NCBI GenBank assembly: GCA_902167325.1
Contig: LR632930.1
Location: forward strand, 5,580,001 to 5,644,000
Length of the DNA: 64,000 bases
Source of the DNA: Chitinophaga pinensis
GTDB lineage: Bacteria > Bacteroidota > Bacteroidia > Chitinophagales > Chitinophagaceae
Direction of reading: 5' to 3'
The position numbers and the translations under genes were made by a program. Shown here piece after piece: positions 1 to 8,677 of the stretch; within the stretch, counting starts at the first letter, position 1; every line of letters begins with the position of its first letter. Under the pieces are notes generated by a model. It did not search any database. It worked only from the letters and a program-made list of their open reading frames with translations, and was not told where the DNA came from.

Positions 1-52
1 ATTTAGACCGCCCTCTTTCGAAAGCGGCTATCTGGCATGTATGAAGCGGTTG

Positions 53-86
53 CTACATTTGCATGAATTGTATAATGCAAATGTAG
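53..86. promoter_or_regulatory. 12-bp perfect inverted repeat with two outward -7 boxes
   Basis: CTACATTTGCAT at 53-64 is repeated in inverted orientation at 75-86, with a 10-nt spacer. Each arm contains TACATTTG, which matches the Bacteroidota -7 consensus TAnnTTTG: one on the plus strand (54-61) and one on the minus strand (85-78). It could be a divergent promoter or operator for the operon starting at 243 and for a gene outside the window. The 5' leader of the operon would then be about 175 nt. No gene is credible in 1-242 itself. Confidence 0.4.
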
Positions 87-242
87 AAATGGTGGAAAAT
101 GTGGGGAATGACACGCGTCAGGCATCACCTGATACTGGTCAGGCGGAACGGTTTTTGAACGGCCATCAGAAACCATGATCCGAACATTGTAAGGGCGCAG
201 TTTGTTATAGAGCTTTACAGCGCCTGAAAAACCCTTTTCAAC

Positions 243-1607
243 ATGAAAAAATACGATGCCATCATTATCGGGGCCGGTCAGGCAGGTACCCCGCTTGCGC
301 GGAAGCTGGCAGGTGCCGGCTGGCACACCGCATTGATAGAGCAGCGCAGGATAGGCGGCACCTGTGTGAACGACGGGTGTACCCCCACCAAAACCATGAT
401 CGGCGCAGCACGCATGTGTTACATGGCCGGCCGTGCCCGGGAATTCGGGATCACTTCAACCACTCATCTGCCGGATCTCTCCAAAGTAAAAGCGAGAAAA
501 GACGAAGTAGTACAACAATCTTTCGACGGCCTCACCCGCGCAGTTTCCAAAACCGATCACCTCGATTATATGGAAGGCAAAGCCGTATTCTCCGGCATGA
601 AAACGGTGGACGTAAACGGCGAAATGCTGCAGGCAGAACATATCTTCATCAATACAGGTGCCAGTGCCGCCATACCACCCATAAAAGGCCTCAGCACCGT
701 TCCCTACCTCACCTCCACCACCATCCTCGATCTCACGGAAACACCTCGGCACCTTTTTATACTCGGTGCCGGATACATTGCCATGGAAATGGGGCAGATG
801 TACCGGCGGTTCGGGTCGCAGGTAACCATGCTGGAAAAAAGTGACAGGATCCTCGGGAAAGAAGATGAAGACATTGCGGCCGAAGTACATAAAATACTGG
901 AAGAAGACGGCATTACCCTCCTCACTGCCGCCGAACTGAAACAGGTAACAACCGAAAACGGGCAGCTCCTGCTGGAAGTGATGGAGAACGGAACAACGCG
1001 CACCATCACCTGCAGTCACATCCTCGTGGCAGCAGGGCGCCCTCCCAATACTGCAGACCTTCAGCTGGAGCAAACAGGACTTCATGCGGAAAAGAATGGC
1101 ACCATTGCGGTGAACGACCGGCTGGAAACCAGTGTGCCCGGTATTTATGCATTGGGTGATGTGAAAGGAGGCCCCGCATTCACGCATATCTCCTACAACG
1201 ATTACGTTATCGTATGGCAGAACATCCTCGAAAATAAGGGCCTTTCCATCCGCAACAGGCCTGTTCCCTATTGCATGTTCACCGATCCTGAACTGGGCCG
1301 CATCGGGCTTACAGAGCGGGAAGCGCGGGAGCAGGGGAAGAACATCCTCGTAGCTAAACTGCCCCTGTCGAAAGTGGCGCGCGGCATAGAATCCGGAGAA
1401 ACACGGGGATTGATGAAAGCCGTGGCAGATGCAGACACCGGGCTAATACTCGGTGCGGCTATTCTGAGCGTTGCCGGTGGTGAAATCATGTCGGTTTTAC
1501 AGATGGCCATGATGGGTAACCTTACTTACCAGGAGCTGCGCGATGGTACATTCGCTCACCCCACCTTTTCTGAGTCCCTCAATAACCTGTTTACGACCAT
1601 CTCATGA
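243..1607 (+). CDS. FAD-dependent pyridine nucleotide-disulfide oxidoreductase, mercuric reductase-like
   Basis: This 454-residue class I flavoprotein disulfide reductase has an N-terminal GxGxxG FAD fold (residues 8-15). The redox pair is C41/C46 in GGTCVNDGCTPTK, a second GAGYIAMEMG dinucleotide motif follows, and the C-terminal HPTFSE (H439, E444) supplies the His-Glu base of the dimer partner. It has no N-terminal metal-binding HMA domain and no C-terminal cysteine pair, so genuine mercury reduction is not supported. The real substrate is more likely a disulfide or other thiol compound. Its stop overlaps the next start by 4 bp (ATGA), making it the first gene of the operon that includes egtB and egtD. 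A role in reducing oxidised ergothioneine or another thiol is inferred only from this context. Confidence 0.85.
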   Translation: MKKYDAIIIGAGQAGTPLARKLAGAGWHTALIEQRRIGGTCVNDGCTPTKTMIGAARMCYMAGRAREFGITSTTHLPDLSKVKARKDEVVQQSFDGLTRAVSKTDHLDYMEGKAVFSGMKTVDVNGEMLQAEHIFINTGASAAIPPIKGLSTVPYLTSTTILDLTETPRHLFILGAGYIAMEMGQMYRRFGSQVTMLEKSDRILGKEDEDIAAEVHKILEEDGITLLTAAELKQVTTENGQLLLEVMENGTTRTITCSHILVAAGRPPNTADLQLEQTGLHAEKNGTIAVNDRLETSVPGIYALGDVKGGPAFTHISYNDYVIVWQNILENKGLSIRNRPVPYCMFTDPELGRIGLTEREAREQGKNILVAKLPLSKVARGIESGETRGLMKAVADADTGLILGAAILSVAGGEIMSVLQMAMMGNLTYQELRDGTFAHPTFSESLNNLFTTIS

Positions 1608-2335
1608 TTGAAGCCAGCCAACTGTATAAAGCTTTCGACGGGCGCCCTGCGGTGCAGGGCGTTTCATTCACGGTGCCGGAAGGCGGACGCTTCATGCTGC
1701 TGGGCACCAGCGGCAGTGGTAAAACCACCACCCTGCGCATGCTCAACCGCCTGCTGGACCCTGATAACGGCCAGGTACTTTTCCATGGTAAAGACACACG
1801 CTCCTTCCGGCCGGAAGACCTCCGCCGGCAAATGGGCTACGTGATGCAGCAATACGGACTCTTCCCCCATTACACCGTGGCGGAAAACATCGCTATCGTA
1901 CCTAAACTGTTGCGTTGGGATACATCCCGCATCCGCCAGCGTACCGAAGCGCTGCTGCAGAAGCTGGGCCTTTCCTGGGAAGCACATGCCCATCAATATC
2001 CCGCACAGCTGAGCGGTGGCCAGCAGCAGAGAGTAGGCCTTGCAAGGGCACTGGCGGCAGACCCTCCCGTTCTTTTAATGGATGAACCCTTCGGCGCCCT
2101 GGACCCCGTTACCCGTGCCCGCATCCGCCAGGAGTTTAATGAGCTGGATGAGTTCAAAAGCAAAACCGTAGTAATGGTTACCCACGATATCCGCGATGCC
2201 CTTGAACTGGGCGACCGTATCGGTATCATGGACAAAGGCCGGCTTATCCAAACCGGTACCCCGGAAGAACTGCAGCAGCACCCTGCCAACGATTTTGTGG
2301 CGGCATTCCTTCACGGTAAAACCGATGCGCCATGA
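1604..2335 (+). CDS. ABC transporter ATP-binding protein, OpuCA/EgtV type
   Basis: This 243-residue ATPase belongs to the quaternary-amine (OpuA/OpuC/ProV) class. It shows Walker A GTSGSGKTT, the Q-loop, the signature LSGGQQQR, Walker B VLLMDEP and the switch histidine in VTHD. It lacks the C-terminal CBS pair that osmotically regulated OpuCA or ProV proteins often carry, and ends shortly after the core. It overlaps the preceding and following genes by 4 bp each, so it is translationally coupled to the permease. Family knowledge suggests uptake of a betaine-like compound. The co-transcribed egtB and egtD make ergothioneine, itself a betaine, the most attractive substrate, as for EgtUV transporters. 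Confidence 0.85.
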   Translation: MIEASQLYKAFDGRPAVQGVSFTVPEGGRFMLLGTSGSGKTTTLRMLNRLLDPDNGQVLFHGKDTRSFRPEDLRRQMGYVMQQYGLFPHYTVAENIAIVPKLLRWDTSRIRQRTEALLQKLGLSWEAHAHQYPAQLSGGQQQRVGLARALAADPPVLLMDEPFGALDPVTRARIRQEFNELDEFKSKTVVMVTHDIRDALELGDRIGIMDKGRLIQTGTPEELQQHPANDFVAAFLHGKTDAP

Positions 2336-3876
2336 ATGATTTCCTGCAATTCCTCCAGAGCCAGTCGGGCAAACTAGTAGAGCAAACGCTCACGCATGTA
2401 CATCTGACCTTACTGTCAGTAGCCCTCGCCATCCTCGCAGGTGTGCCCCTGGGCATCCTTATAGCACGGAAACAAAAGCTGGCGGGTATGATACTCGGGT
2501 TTGCCGGTATCCTGCAAACCATCCCCAGCATTGCACTGCTGGGCTTCCTCATTCCATTACTGGGCATTGGTCCGAAACCTGCCATCTTCGCTTTGTTCCT
2601 GTATGCATTACTCCCCATCATCCGCAATACTTACACTGGCATACGCGGCGTAGATGCTACCGTGCGGGAAGCGGCGGTGGCCATGGGCATGACGCATGGG
2701 CAGGTACTCTTTAAAGCAGAAATGCCCCTTGCCATGCCGGTGATCCTCGCCGGTATCCGGACGGCCGCCGTTATTAATGTGGGTGTAGCCACACTGGCAG
2801 CATACATCGCTGCGGGCGGACTGGGAGAATTTATCTTCGGAGGTATAGCGCTGAACAATACCAACATGATCCTCGCAGGCGCTATTCCCGCTGCACTGCT
2901 GGCTATCCTGTTCGACTTCCTGCTGTCGCGCGCACAAAAGCTCAGCATGCGGCATTTCCGTTGGGCCGGTGCAGCAGCAGTGATTGTGTTTGCACTCTCG
3001 GCCATAACGCCCGCTGCCAAAGGGAAATTACTGGCTGGTTTCACACCAGAATTTATGGGCCGGGAAGACGGGTGGCTGGGGCTTAAACGAATATACCACC
3101 TGCGCATCCCTACCGTTGTCATCAACGATGCCGTGATGTACCAGGCCTTACATGAAGAGAAACTGGATGTGGTGAGCGGTTATAGTACCGACGGGCGCAT
3201 CAGGGCGTACAACCTCATTATCCTCGACGATGATCAGCACATCTTCCCGCCATACTACGCAGCCCCCGTAGTGCGGAAAGATGCACTGGAACGCTTCCCG
3301 GAACTGGGTCCGGCCCTCGACCTCCTTGCCGGCCGCATCAATGATTCGGTGATGACGTCGCTGAACTACCGGGTAGATTTCCTGCATGAAAGCCCCGCCA
3401 CCGTAGCCAGCGATTTCCTCGGCAAACAGGGCCTGCTTAAACCACAAAGGCATGGTAAAAAAGGGGTGGTACGCATGGGATCGAAGATCTTCACAGAGCA
3501 ATACATCCTCTGCGAAATGTATAAACTGCTGGTGGAAGGGAACACAGAATTGTCAATTTCTTCCAAAACAGGATTAGGTGGCACGAAAATTTGTTTTGAT
3601 GCATTAACGAATGATCAGATTGATTTCTATCCTGAATATACTGGCACCGGCCTGCTTGTGATATTACAGCAGCCTTTAACGGAGAATCTGAGAAATAAAG
3701 ACAGCGCCTACAACTTTGTGCGCGATCAGTTCGAACAGCAATACGGGCTGCAATGGATGCAGCCTATCGGTTTCAACAACGCATATGCACTGATGATGCG
3801 GGAAGCAGCGGCAGACCAATTGGGCATCCGCTCCATTACCAGCCTCACACGTTATCTGAATACGCAAAAAAATTGA
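2332..3876 (+). CDS. Permease fused to a circularly permuted betaine-type substrate-binding domain (EgtU/OpuCBC-like)
   Basis: This 514-residue protein has an N-terminal permease with several membrane segments (about 20-225) and the EAA loop around residues 113-134. A substrate-binding domain follows. In ordinary OpuAC-type domains the lobe containing GSKxFTEQ and YPEYTGT comes first. The lobe containing EFxxRxDG, sTDgrI, DDxxxFPPY and the MxxLN motif comes second. Here the order is reversed: R244-DG, STDGRI (285-290), FPPYY (305-309) and NDSVMTSLN precede GSKIFTEQ (383-390), GLGGTKI and YPEYTGTG (433-440). The domain therefore looks circularly permuted, with the junction near residues 371-381. 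It overlaps the ATPase gene by 4 bp and lies 1 bp before egtB. Ergothioneine import is an inference from neighbourhood. Confidence 0.8.
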   Translation: MNDFLQFLQSQSGKLVEQTLTHVHLTLLSVALAILAGVPLGILIARKQKLAGMILGFAGILQTIPSIALLGFLIPLLGIGPKPAIFALFLYALLPIIRNTYTGIRGVDATVREAAVAMGMTHGQVLFKAEMPLAMPVILAGIRTAAVINVGVATLAAYIAAGGLGEFIFGGIALNNTNMILAGAIPAALLAILFDFLLSRAQKLSMRHFRWAGAAAVIVFALSAITPAAKGKLLAGFTPEFMGREDGWLGLKRIYHLRIPTVVINDAVMYQALHEEKLDVVSGYSTDGRIRAYNLIILDDDQHIFPPYYAAPVVRKDALERFPELGPALDLLAGRINDSVMTSLNYRVDFLHESPATVASDFLGKQGLLKPQRHGKKGVVRMGSKIFTEQYILCEMYKLLVEGNTELSISSKTGLGGTKICFDALTNDQIDFYPEYTGTGLLVILQQPLTENLRNKDSAYNFVRDQFEQQYGLQWMQPIGFNNAYALMMREAAADQLGIRSITSLTRYLNTQKN

Positions 3877-3877
3877 C

Positions 3878-5059
3878 ATGTTAGAAGTAAGCACTCCCAC
3901 CGCGCTTGCCAGGCATTACCTGCAGGTGCGGAAATGGACCGAAACGATCTGCCGCCCGCTACAAAAAGAGGATTATGTGGTACAACCTGTAGAAGATGTG
4001 AGTCCGCCCAAGTGGCACCTCGGCCACACCACCTGGTTTTTTGAGACCCTGATCCTTAAAAGATTCCTGGCTGGTTACTCAGAATACGATACCATGTTTA
4101 ATTACGTATTCAACAGCTATTACGAAAGCCTTGGTACCCGCGTGATCCGGACAGACAGGGGGAACCTCAGCCGCCCCACCGTGGAAGAGATCTATAAATA
4201 CCGCAGCTATGTAGATTCAGCCATGGAGCAGCTGCTATCACAGCCCCTGCCCGCAGAGGCCGAAACACTCATTACCCTCGGCTGCCAGCATGAGCAACAG
4301 CATCAGGAGCTGTTATGGACCGATATCAAATACATCCTGGGCCACAACCCCCTGTTTCCACCATACAACCTGGAAGCGCCTCCGCCACCGCAAGCCCCTG
4401 CAAAGCAATCGTTCATTAGCATGAAAGAAGGAGTGTACGAAACCGGCTTCGAAGGCGAAGGCTTCTGTTACGACAACGAGCTGAACCGGCACAAAGTATA
4501 CCTTCAGCCATATGCTATTGCAGACAGGCTCGTCACCAACGGTGATTACCTTGCATTCATGGAGGCCGGCGGATACAAGGAATTTTCCTACTGGCATGCC
4601 GAAGGCTGGGACTGGGTAAAGCGCACGCAGGTAAATTGCCCCCTGTACTGGCATCAGGAAAACGGGCAATGGATGCATTACACCCTGCAGGGCGTAGTGC
4701 CCGTGGCGCCTGATGAATTCCTTGCACATATCAGTTTCTATGAAGCCGCCGCATATGCTGCATGGAAAGGAATGCGGCTGCCTACGGAGTTTGAATGGGA
4801 AGCAGCCTCGCATCTTTTCGGATGGGGCAGGCGCTGGGAATGGACGGAAAGCGCATACCTCCCCTATCCCGGTTTCGAACGGGTGGCAGGAGCCGTGGGT
4901 GAATACAACGGAAAATTCATGGTGAATCAGAAAGTACTGCGCGGCGCTTCCGATTTCACACCGGAAGGCCATAGCAGGCATACCTACCGCAACTTCTTTC
5001 ACCCGCATTTACGCTGGCAGCTAACAGGCATCCGGCTGGCTAAAACCTTAAAACCGTAA
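3878..5059 (+). CDS. egtB: Ergothioneine biosynthesis sulfoxide synthase EgtB
   Basis: EgtB is a non-haem iron enzyme that joins the imidazole ring of hercynine to a cysteine-derived sulfur donor using oxygen. The 393-residue product has an N-terminal DinB-like domain with HLGHTTWFFE (H50) and CQHEQQHQE (H138, H142), the expected three-histidine iron site. A C-terminal formylglycine-generating-enzyme-like domain ends in RNFF and WQLTGIRLAK. It is slightly short for the family. No EgtA (gamma-glutamylcysteine) or EgtC gene is present nearby, so cysteine may be the direct donor. That is inference. It starts 1 bp after the transporter gene, and egtD follows after 3 bp. Confidence 0.93.
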   Translation: MLEVSTPTALARHYLQVRKWTETICRPLQKEDYVVQPVEDVSPPKWHLGHTTWFFETLILKRFLAGYSEYDTMFNYVFNSYYESLGTRVIRTDRGNLSRPTVEEIYKYRSYVDSAMEQLLSQPLPAEAETLITLGCQHEQQHQELLWTDIKYILGHNPLFPPYNLEAPPPPQAPAKQSFISMKEGVYETGFEGEGFCYDNELNRHKVYLQPYAIADRLVTNGDYLAFMEAGGYKEFSYWHAEGWDWVKRTQVNCPLYWHQENGQWMHYTLQGVVPVAPDEFLAHISFYEAAAYAAWKGMRLPTEFEWEAASHLFGWGRRWEWTESAYLPYPGFERVAGAVGEYNGKFMVNQKVLRGASDFTPEGHSRHTYRNFFHPHLRWQLTGIRLAKTLKP

Positions 5060-5062
5060 CTG

Positions 5063-6046
5063 ATGAGAACAGTAACCGCCATTATGGTCCCGCCTGCTTC
5101 AAAAGCGCGCCAGGCTTTTCTTCGCGACGTACTGGAAGGCTTGCAGGGCCACCCCAAAAGGCTGCAGTCGAAGTACTTTTATGATGCCGCCGGTGATGCC
5201 CTCTTTCAGCAGATCATGCATTGTGCCGAATACTATCTCACGCGCTGCGAAATGGAAATCCTCGAAACACAATCGGCCGCTATCGTTGCCTCCATCCGTG
5301 CGTCGGTACCTCAGGCCGACCTTGTGGAACTGGGCGCAGGAGACGCTTCCAAATCCGTGCACCTGCTGCGCGAATGGATGCGTTCCGGCATGGGGCACCG
5401 CTATTACCCCATCGATATCTCAGGTAATATCATCCGGCATTTGCAGAACACCCTGCCCGATCAGCTGCCCGGCCTCGAAGTACATGGTCTTAACGGAGAG
5501 TATATGGAGATGCTGGCCCAATCGGGGCAAACTTCCGGCAGGCCAAGGCTGGTGATGTTCATGGGCAGCAGCATCGGTAACTTCACTCCTGAAGAAGCCA
5601 TTGGTTTCTTATCAGCAGTACGCCGCCAGCTGCGCCCGGGCGATTTCCTGCTCACCGGCTTCGACCTTCAGAAGAACCCGCGCCTCATCCTCGATGCATA
5701 TAACGATCACCAGGGCCTTACCCGCAGCTTCAACCTCAACCTGCTTACCCGAATTAACCGTGAGCTGGATGCCAACTTCCTCACACACCAGTTTCTGCAT
5801 TACCCTACATACGACCCCGCTACAGGTGCCTGCAAAAGTTATCTGATCAGTCTCCGGGATCAGGCAGTTCATATCGGCGGTACGGTTATACGCTTTCGGA
5901 AAGACGAGCCCATTTACATGGAGATCTCCCAGAAATACACAATTGATGGCATTCACGAACTGGCTGCTGGTTGTGGATTTACACCCGTAAAAAACTTCAC
6001 AGACGATAAAGGCTGGTTTGTTGATGCGTTATGGCAGGCGAAATAG
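5063..6046 (+). CDS. egtD: L-histidine N-alpha-methyltransferase EgtD
   Basis: EgtD transfers three methyl groups from S-adenosylmethionine to histidine to give hercynine, the EgtB substrate. The 327-residue sequence shows YYLTRCE (57-63), the SAM-binding ELGAGDASKS (89-98) and GSSIGNF with N173. It also shows AYN with Y213 and MEIS with E287 and S289. These correspond to the histidine-binding Asn, Tyr, Glu and Ser of characterised EgtD, so true histidine specificity is likely. It ends the operon: 64 bp separate it from the next gene. The PLP-dependent lyase EgtE, needed for the last step, is not in this window. Confidence 0.93.
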   Translation: MRTVTAIMVPPASKARQAFLRDVLEGLQGHPKRLQSKYFYDAAGDALFQQIMHCAEYYLTRCEMEILETQSAAIVASIRASVPQADLVELGAGDASKSVHLLREWMRSGMGHRYYPIDISGNIIRHLQNTLPDQLPGLEVHGLNGEYMEMLAQSGQTSGRPRLVMFMGSSIGNFTPEEAIGFLSAVRRQLRPGDFLLTGFDLQKNPRLILDAYNDHQGLTRSFNLNLLTRINRELDANFLTHQFLHYPTYDPATGACKSYLISLRDQAVHIGGTVIRFRKDEPIYMEISQKYTIDGIHELAAGCGFTPVKNFTDDKGWFVDALWQAK

Positions 6047-6110
6047 CACATCAGGCAAAACAATTCCTGTTAAGTCTTGTTAGCATAGGAAGACTAAATG
6101 CACCAAAACC

Positions 6111-6746
6111 ATGAAAACTTCTTACTATTTGACCCTTTTTGCAGTTGTACTGCTATCGGCCTGTGGTACTACAACACAGGTTACTAACTTCTGGAGAACC
6201 CCGGATGCCCCGCAGAAAACGTATCACACCATCTTCATCGCAGCGATGGTGCACAATGTAGGCGCCAAACAGTCCATCGAAAATAACCTGGCAACGGCTG
6301 CACAAAGCAAGGGCTACAAGGCTATTAAAAGCGGAGACATCTTCCCTCCCAACTTCACCAAAGAAAACGTTCCTTCCAAAGAAGCCATCCTGAACAGGGT
6401 GCGCGAACTGGGATGTGATGCCATTTTCACGATGGCCGTTGTGGATAAATCCAGCGAAACACGCTATGTACGCGGCTCCGGCCCTTATGCCCCCTATCCT
6501 GCATGGGGCTGGTATGGCAGCTTCTGGGGATATTACAACTACTGGTACCCTACCATGTACAATCCCGGATACTACACTACCGATAAAACCTATTTCCTCG
6601 AAAGCAATATGTACGACGCACAATCGGAATCCCTTTTATTCTCCGTACAGTCTGAAACCATCAATCCCAATAGTATAGAAGATTTTTCGCGCAGTTATAC
6701 CAAATCGCTGGTACAGGCGCTGGAACGGCAGGGCTTACTGAAATAA
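6111..6746 (+). CDS. Lipoprotein of unknown function with an aromatic-rich segment
   Basis: The 211-residue product starts with a lipoprotein signal peptide ending in the lipobox LSAC (C18). The mature part has an alpha/beta-looking region to about residue 120. A segment very rich in Tyr, Trp, Gly and Pro follows (about 122-155), and then a C-terminal helix. I do not recognise a defined family. The arrangement, with a short NY/W/P-rich insertion, recalls the DUF4136-like lipoprotein at 32010-32651 in layout, but not clearly in sequence. It is a single gene, separated by 64 bp from egtD and followed by a bidirectional hairpin. Confidence 0.75.
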   Translation: MKTSYYLTLFAVVLLSACGTTTQVTNFWRTPDAPQKTYHTIFIAAMVHNVGAKQSIENNLATAAQSKGYKAIKSGDIFPPNFTKENVPSKEAILNRVRELGCDAIFTMAVVDKSSETRYVRGSGPYAPYPAWGWYGSFWGYYNYWYPTMYNPGYYTTDKTYFLESNMYDAQSESLLFSVQSETINPNSIEDFSRSYTKSLVQALERQGLLK

Positions 6747-6771
6747 TCACGTGAATGTTCATAAATATCAA

Positions 6772-6797
6772 AGGCTGACCGGTAATCCGGTCAGCCT
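6772..6797. terminator. Bidirectional hairpin between convergent genes
   Basis: The arms AGGCTGACCGG (6772-6782) and CCGGTCAGCCT (6787-6797) are perfect, with a TAAT loop. It lies between the plus-strand lipoprotein gene and the minus-strand susD-like gene. The flanking T-run is weak. Confidence 0.7.
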
Positions 6798-6835
6798 GTT
6801 GTTAAAATACAAGTGAACAATTGAAAATAGAGCTT

Positions 6836-8653
6836 CTACTGCTTATCCCACCATACACGGCCGCGCGAATCCAGGCGGTCGTTGCCATAAGTAGCATCTT
6901 TGGCTTTCATATCGCCGATGGCAGCTTCTAGGCTGGCGGCCATTTGCACGGTGGTAACCGGCAAAATATACCTCCTCGGGATCGTCAGGTTAGTAGTTCC
7001 GTTATAAAGGTTTTCGAGGTATGCGATACCTGAACCATCTCCAATCTTATTGGCCTGACCGGCACGGTAATTATCGAATTGCGGATATCCCGTACGCTTC
7101 CACATTGCCCATGATTCTTCAGGTTGTGTGAGGTAGTTCACCCATGCCTGCGAATAAACGCTCTCCAGCCCACTGTAAGGATAGCGTGTCAGGAAGTCAC
7201 CGAAATCAGCAGCTGCGGCGCCCGGCAGGTTCTGGCTAATACCTTTCTCTTTATAAAAGTCGAAAGACGCTCTTACCCCGTCGTTATACCATTGCGCAGC
7301 CGATTTACCCAGCCCGTTGCCACCTTTGGCAGCAATCTCTGCCAGCATAAAGCAGGACTCTGCATAGTTGAGCAGGTTCGTACGCATGGGAATGGTGGAG
7401 CCATCTACCACCGTTTCATCGAGGTGCAGTGATGGGTTACCCACTTTAAAACCACCATTCTTCACGAACAGGCGCGTATTGATCAGCGAAATATAATTCA
7501 GTGTACGTGTTGCGGTACCGGAACCAGCTGTTACTGTAAATTGCTTGGTTTTGGTTTGGCCTTCCCAGCCATAAGGAGCAGATGCTGATGCGGAGAATAC
7601 GTGCTTACCCACATACCTGCTGTAATTCACGGCAGCAGAGTCCAGCGTGGCTTTGGCTGCTGCGGTGCCGTTGGCTTTTACATCATTGTATCCGGAGAAG
7701 TTGGTACCCCAGTCGTTCCGGCGCACCAGCAAAGGCAGGCGCGGATCGTTGGTAGAACGGAGGAACTCCACGAAAGCGAACGATGCCACGTAAGAATTCT
7801 GAATGGCATCAATATCATCGATGTTATTGTTCCAGTCGCGGGTATTGGTATATCCGAATGACTCATCCTGTTTGGAAATGATCTTACCGCCGAAATTGTT
7901 CGCGATATCTGTGAGCACCGCTGTGAGCTGGGCTGCATCGCGCTTTTCGTAACGCTGTGCGATTTTGATACGCAGGGTATTGGCGAAGCGGATCCATTTA
8001 TCCTTGTTCCCGTTATAGAAGAAATCCTGTTTATCAAACGGAATCTGCTCTCCATCTACCGTTGCGGCCAATGCAGTTACTGCGGCTTTCAGGCTGTTGT
8101 CGAAAGATTTGTAGAGGTCCCAGCCGTAATCGAACTTCGGAACCGGGAATTCCCCTACTTTAAACGCCTGGCTGTAAGGAAGTCCACCGTAGATGTCGGA
8201 CACCTTAAAAGCGTCGTAGGTATTCATGATCACGCAGATCGAGCGCAGATTGATGTACCCTTTCTTCACTGCTCCCTCCGGCATCTTATCGATCTTCTCG
8301 ATTATGCGGTTGTAATCGCGGCCGGTAGAGGTGAAGTAATCGGAATAGAAACCGCCCGACGGACTGGGGAACGTAGTTTTTCCCGGATCGCAGAAGGCGT
8401 TTTCCATTGCGTCTTTATCAATTACATCTGTGGTGATGTATTGCATATAGCGCAGCGATGATCCGTACTTCGAAATGAGCATGCCGCGGCCGGCCATGGA
8501 ATAATCCATGGTAGCGGAAGTGAAGAGGAATTCAGGCTTGGTATCGTTCAGCGCCTGCGGGTTGGTATTAGCTTCCTGGAAGTCTTTCTTGCAGCTTTGT
8601 GCCATGAGGCCGGTCAGCACAAGGCCCATTGCCAGTTTATTGATATGCTTCAT
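6836..8653 (-). CDS. SusD/RagB-like outer-membrane nutrient-binding lipoprotein
   Basis: This 605-residue protein starts with a lipoprotein signal (MAQSC, C21) and continues as a SusD-like helical protein. It resembles the SusD-like_2 subgroup, with opening motifs such as NTNPQALND and PEFLFTSA. SusD proteins sit on the cell surface as a lid on the SusC transporter and capture oligosaccharides or peptides. It starts 24 bp after the susC-like stop, so the two are co-transcribed. The ligand cannot be read from sequence. The neighbouring GH20 hexosaminidase hints at amino-sugar glycans. Confidence 0.9.
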   Translation of the reverse strand: MKHINKLAMGLVLTGLMAQSCKKDFQEANTNPQALNDTKPEFLFTSATMDYSMAGRGMLISKYGSSLRYMQYITTDVIDKDAMENAFCDPGKTTFPSPSGGFYSDYFTSTGRDYNRIIEKIDKMPEGAVKKGYINLRSICVIMNTYDAFKVSDIYGGLPYSQAFKVGEFPVPKFDYGWDLYKSFDNSLKAAVTALAATVDGEQIPFDKQDFFYNGNKDKWIRFANTLRIKIAQRYEKRDAAQLTAVLTDIANNFGGKIISKQDESFGYTNTRDWNNNIDDIDAIQNSYVASFAFVEFLRSTNDPRLPLLVRRNDWGTNFSGYNDVKANGTAAAKATLDSAAVNYSRYVGKHVFSASASAPYGWEGQTKTKQFTVTAGSGTATRTLNYISLINTRLFVKNGGFKVGNPSLHLDETVVDGSTIPMRTNLLNYAESCFMLAEIAAKGGNGLGKSAAQWYNDGVRASFDFYKEKGISQNLPGAAAADFGDFLTRYPYSGLESVYSQAWVNYLTQPEESWAMWKRTGYPQFDNYRAGQANKIGDGSGIAYLENLYNGTTNLTIPRRYILPVTTVQMAASLEAAIGDMKAKDATYGNDRLDSRGRVWWDKQ

Positions 8654-8677
8654 GTGGATTGTCAGTTTTTGTGCAGG

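Noticed and set aside
3..326. Minus-strand open frame of 107 codons at the left edge
   Set aside because: Its start lies inside the opposite-strand reductase gene, and it shows no recognisable motif. It is most likely an antisense shadow.
243..1607. True mercuric reductase
   Set aside because: It lacks the N-terminal metal-binding domain and the C-terminal cysteine pair, and no other mercury-resistance genes are near.
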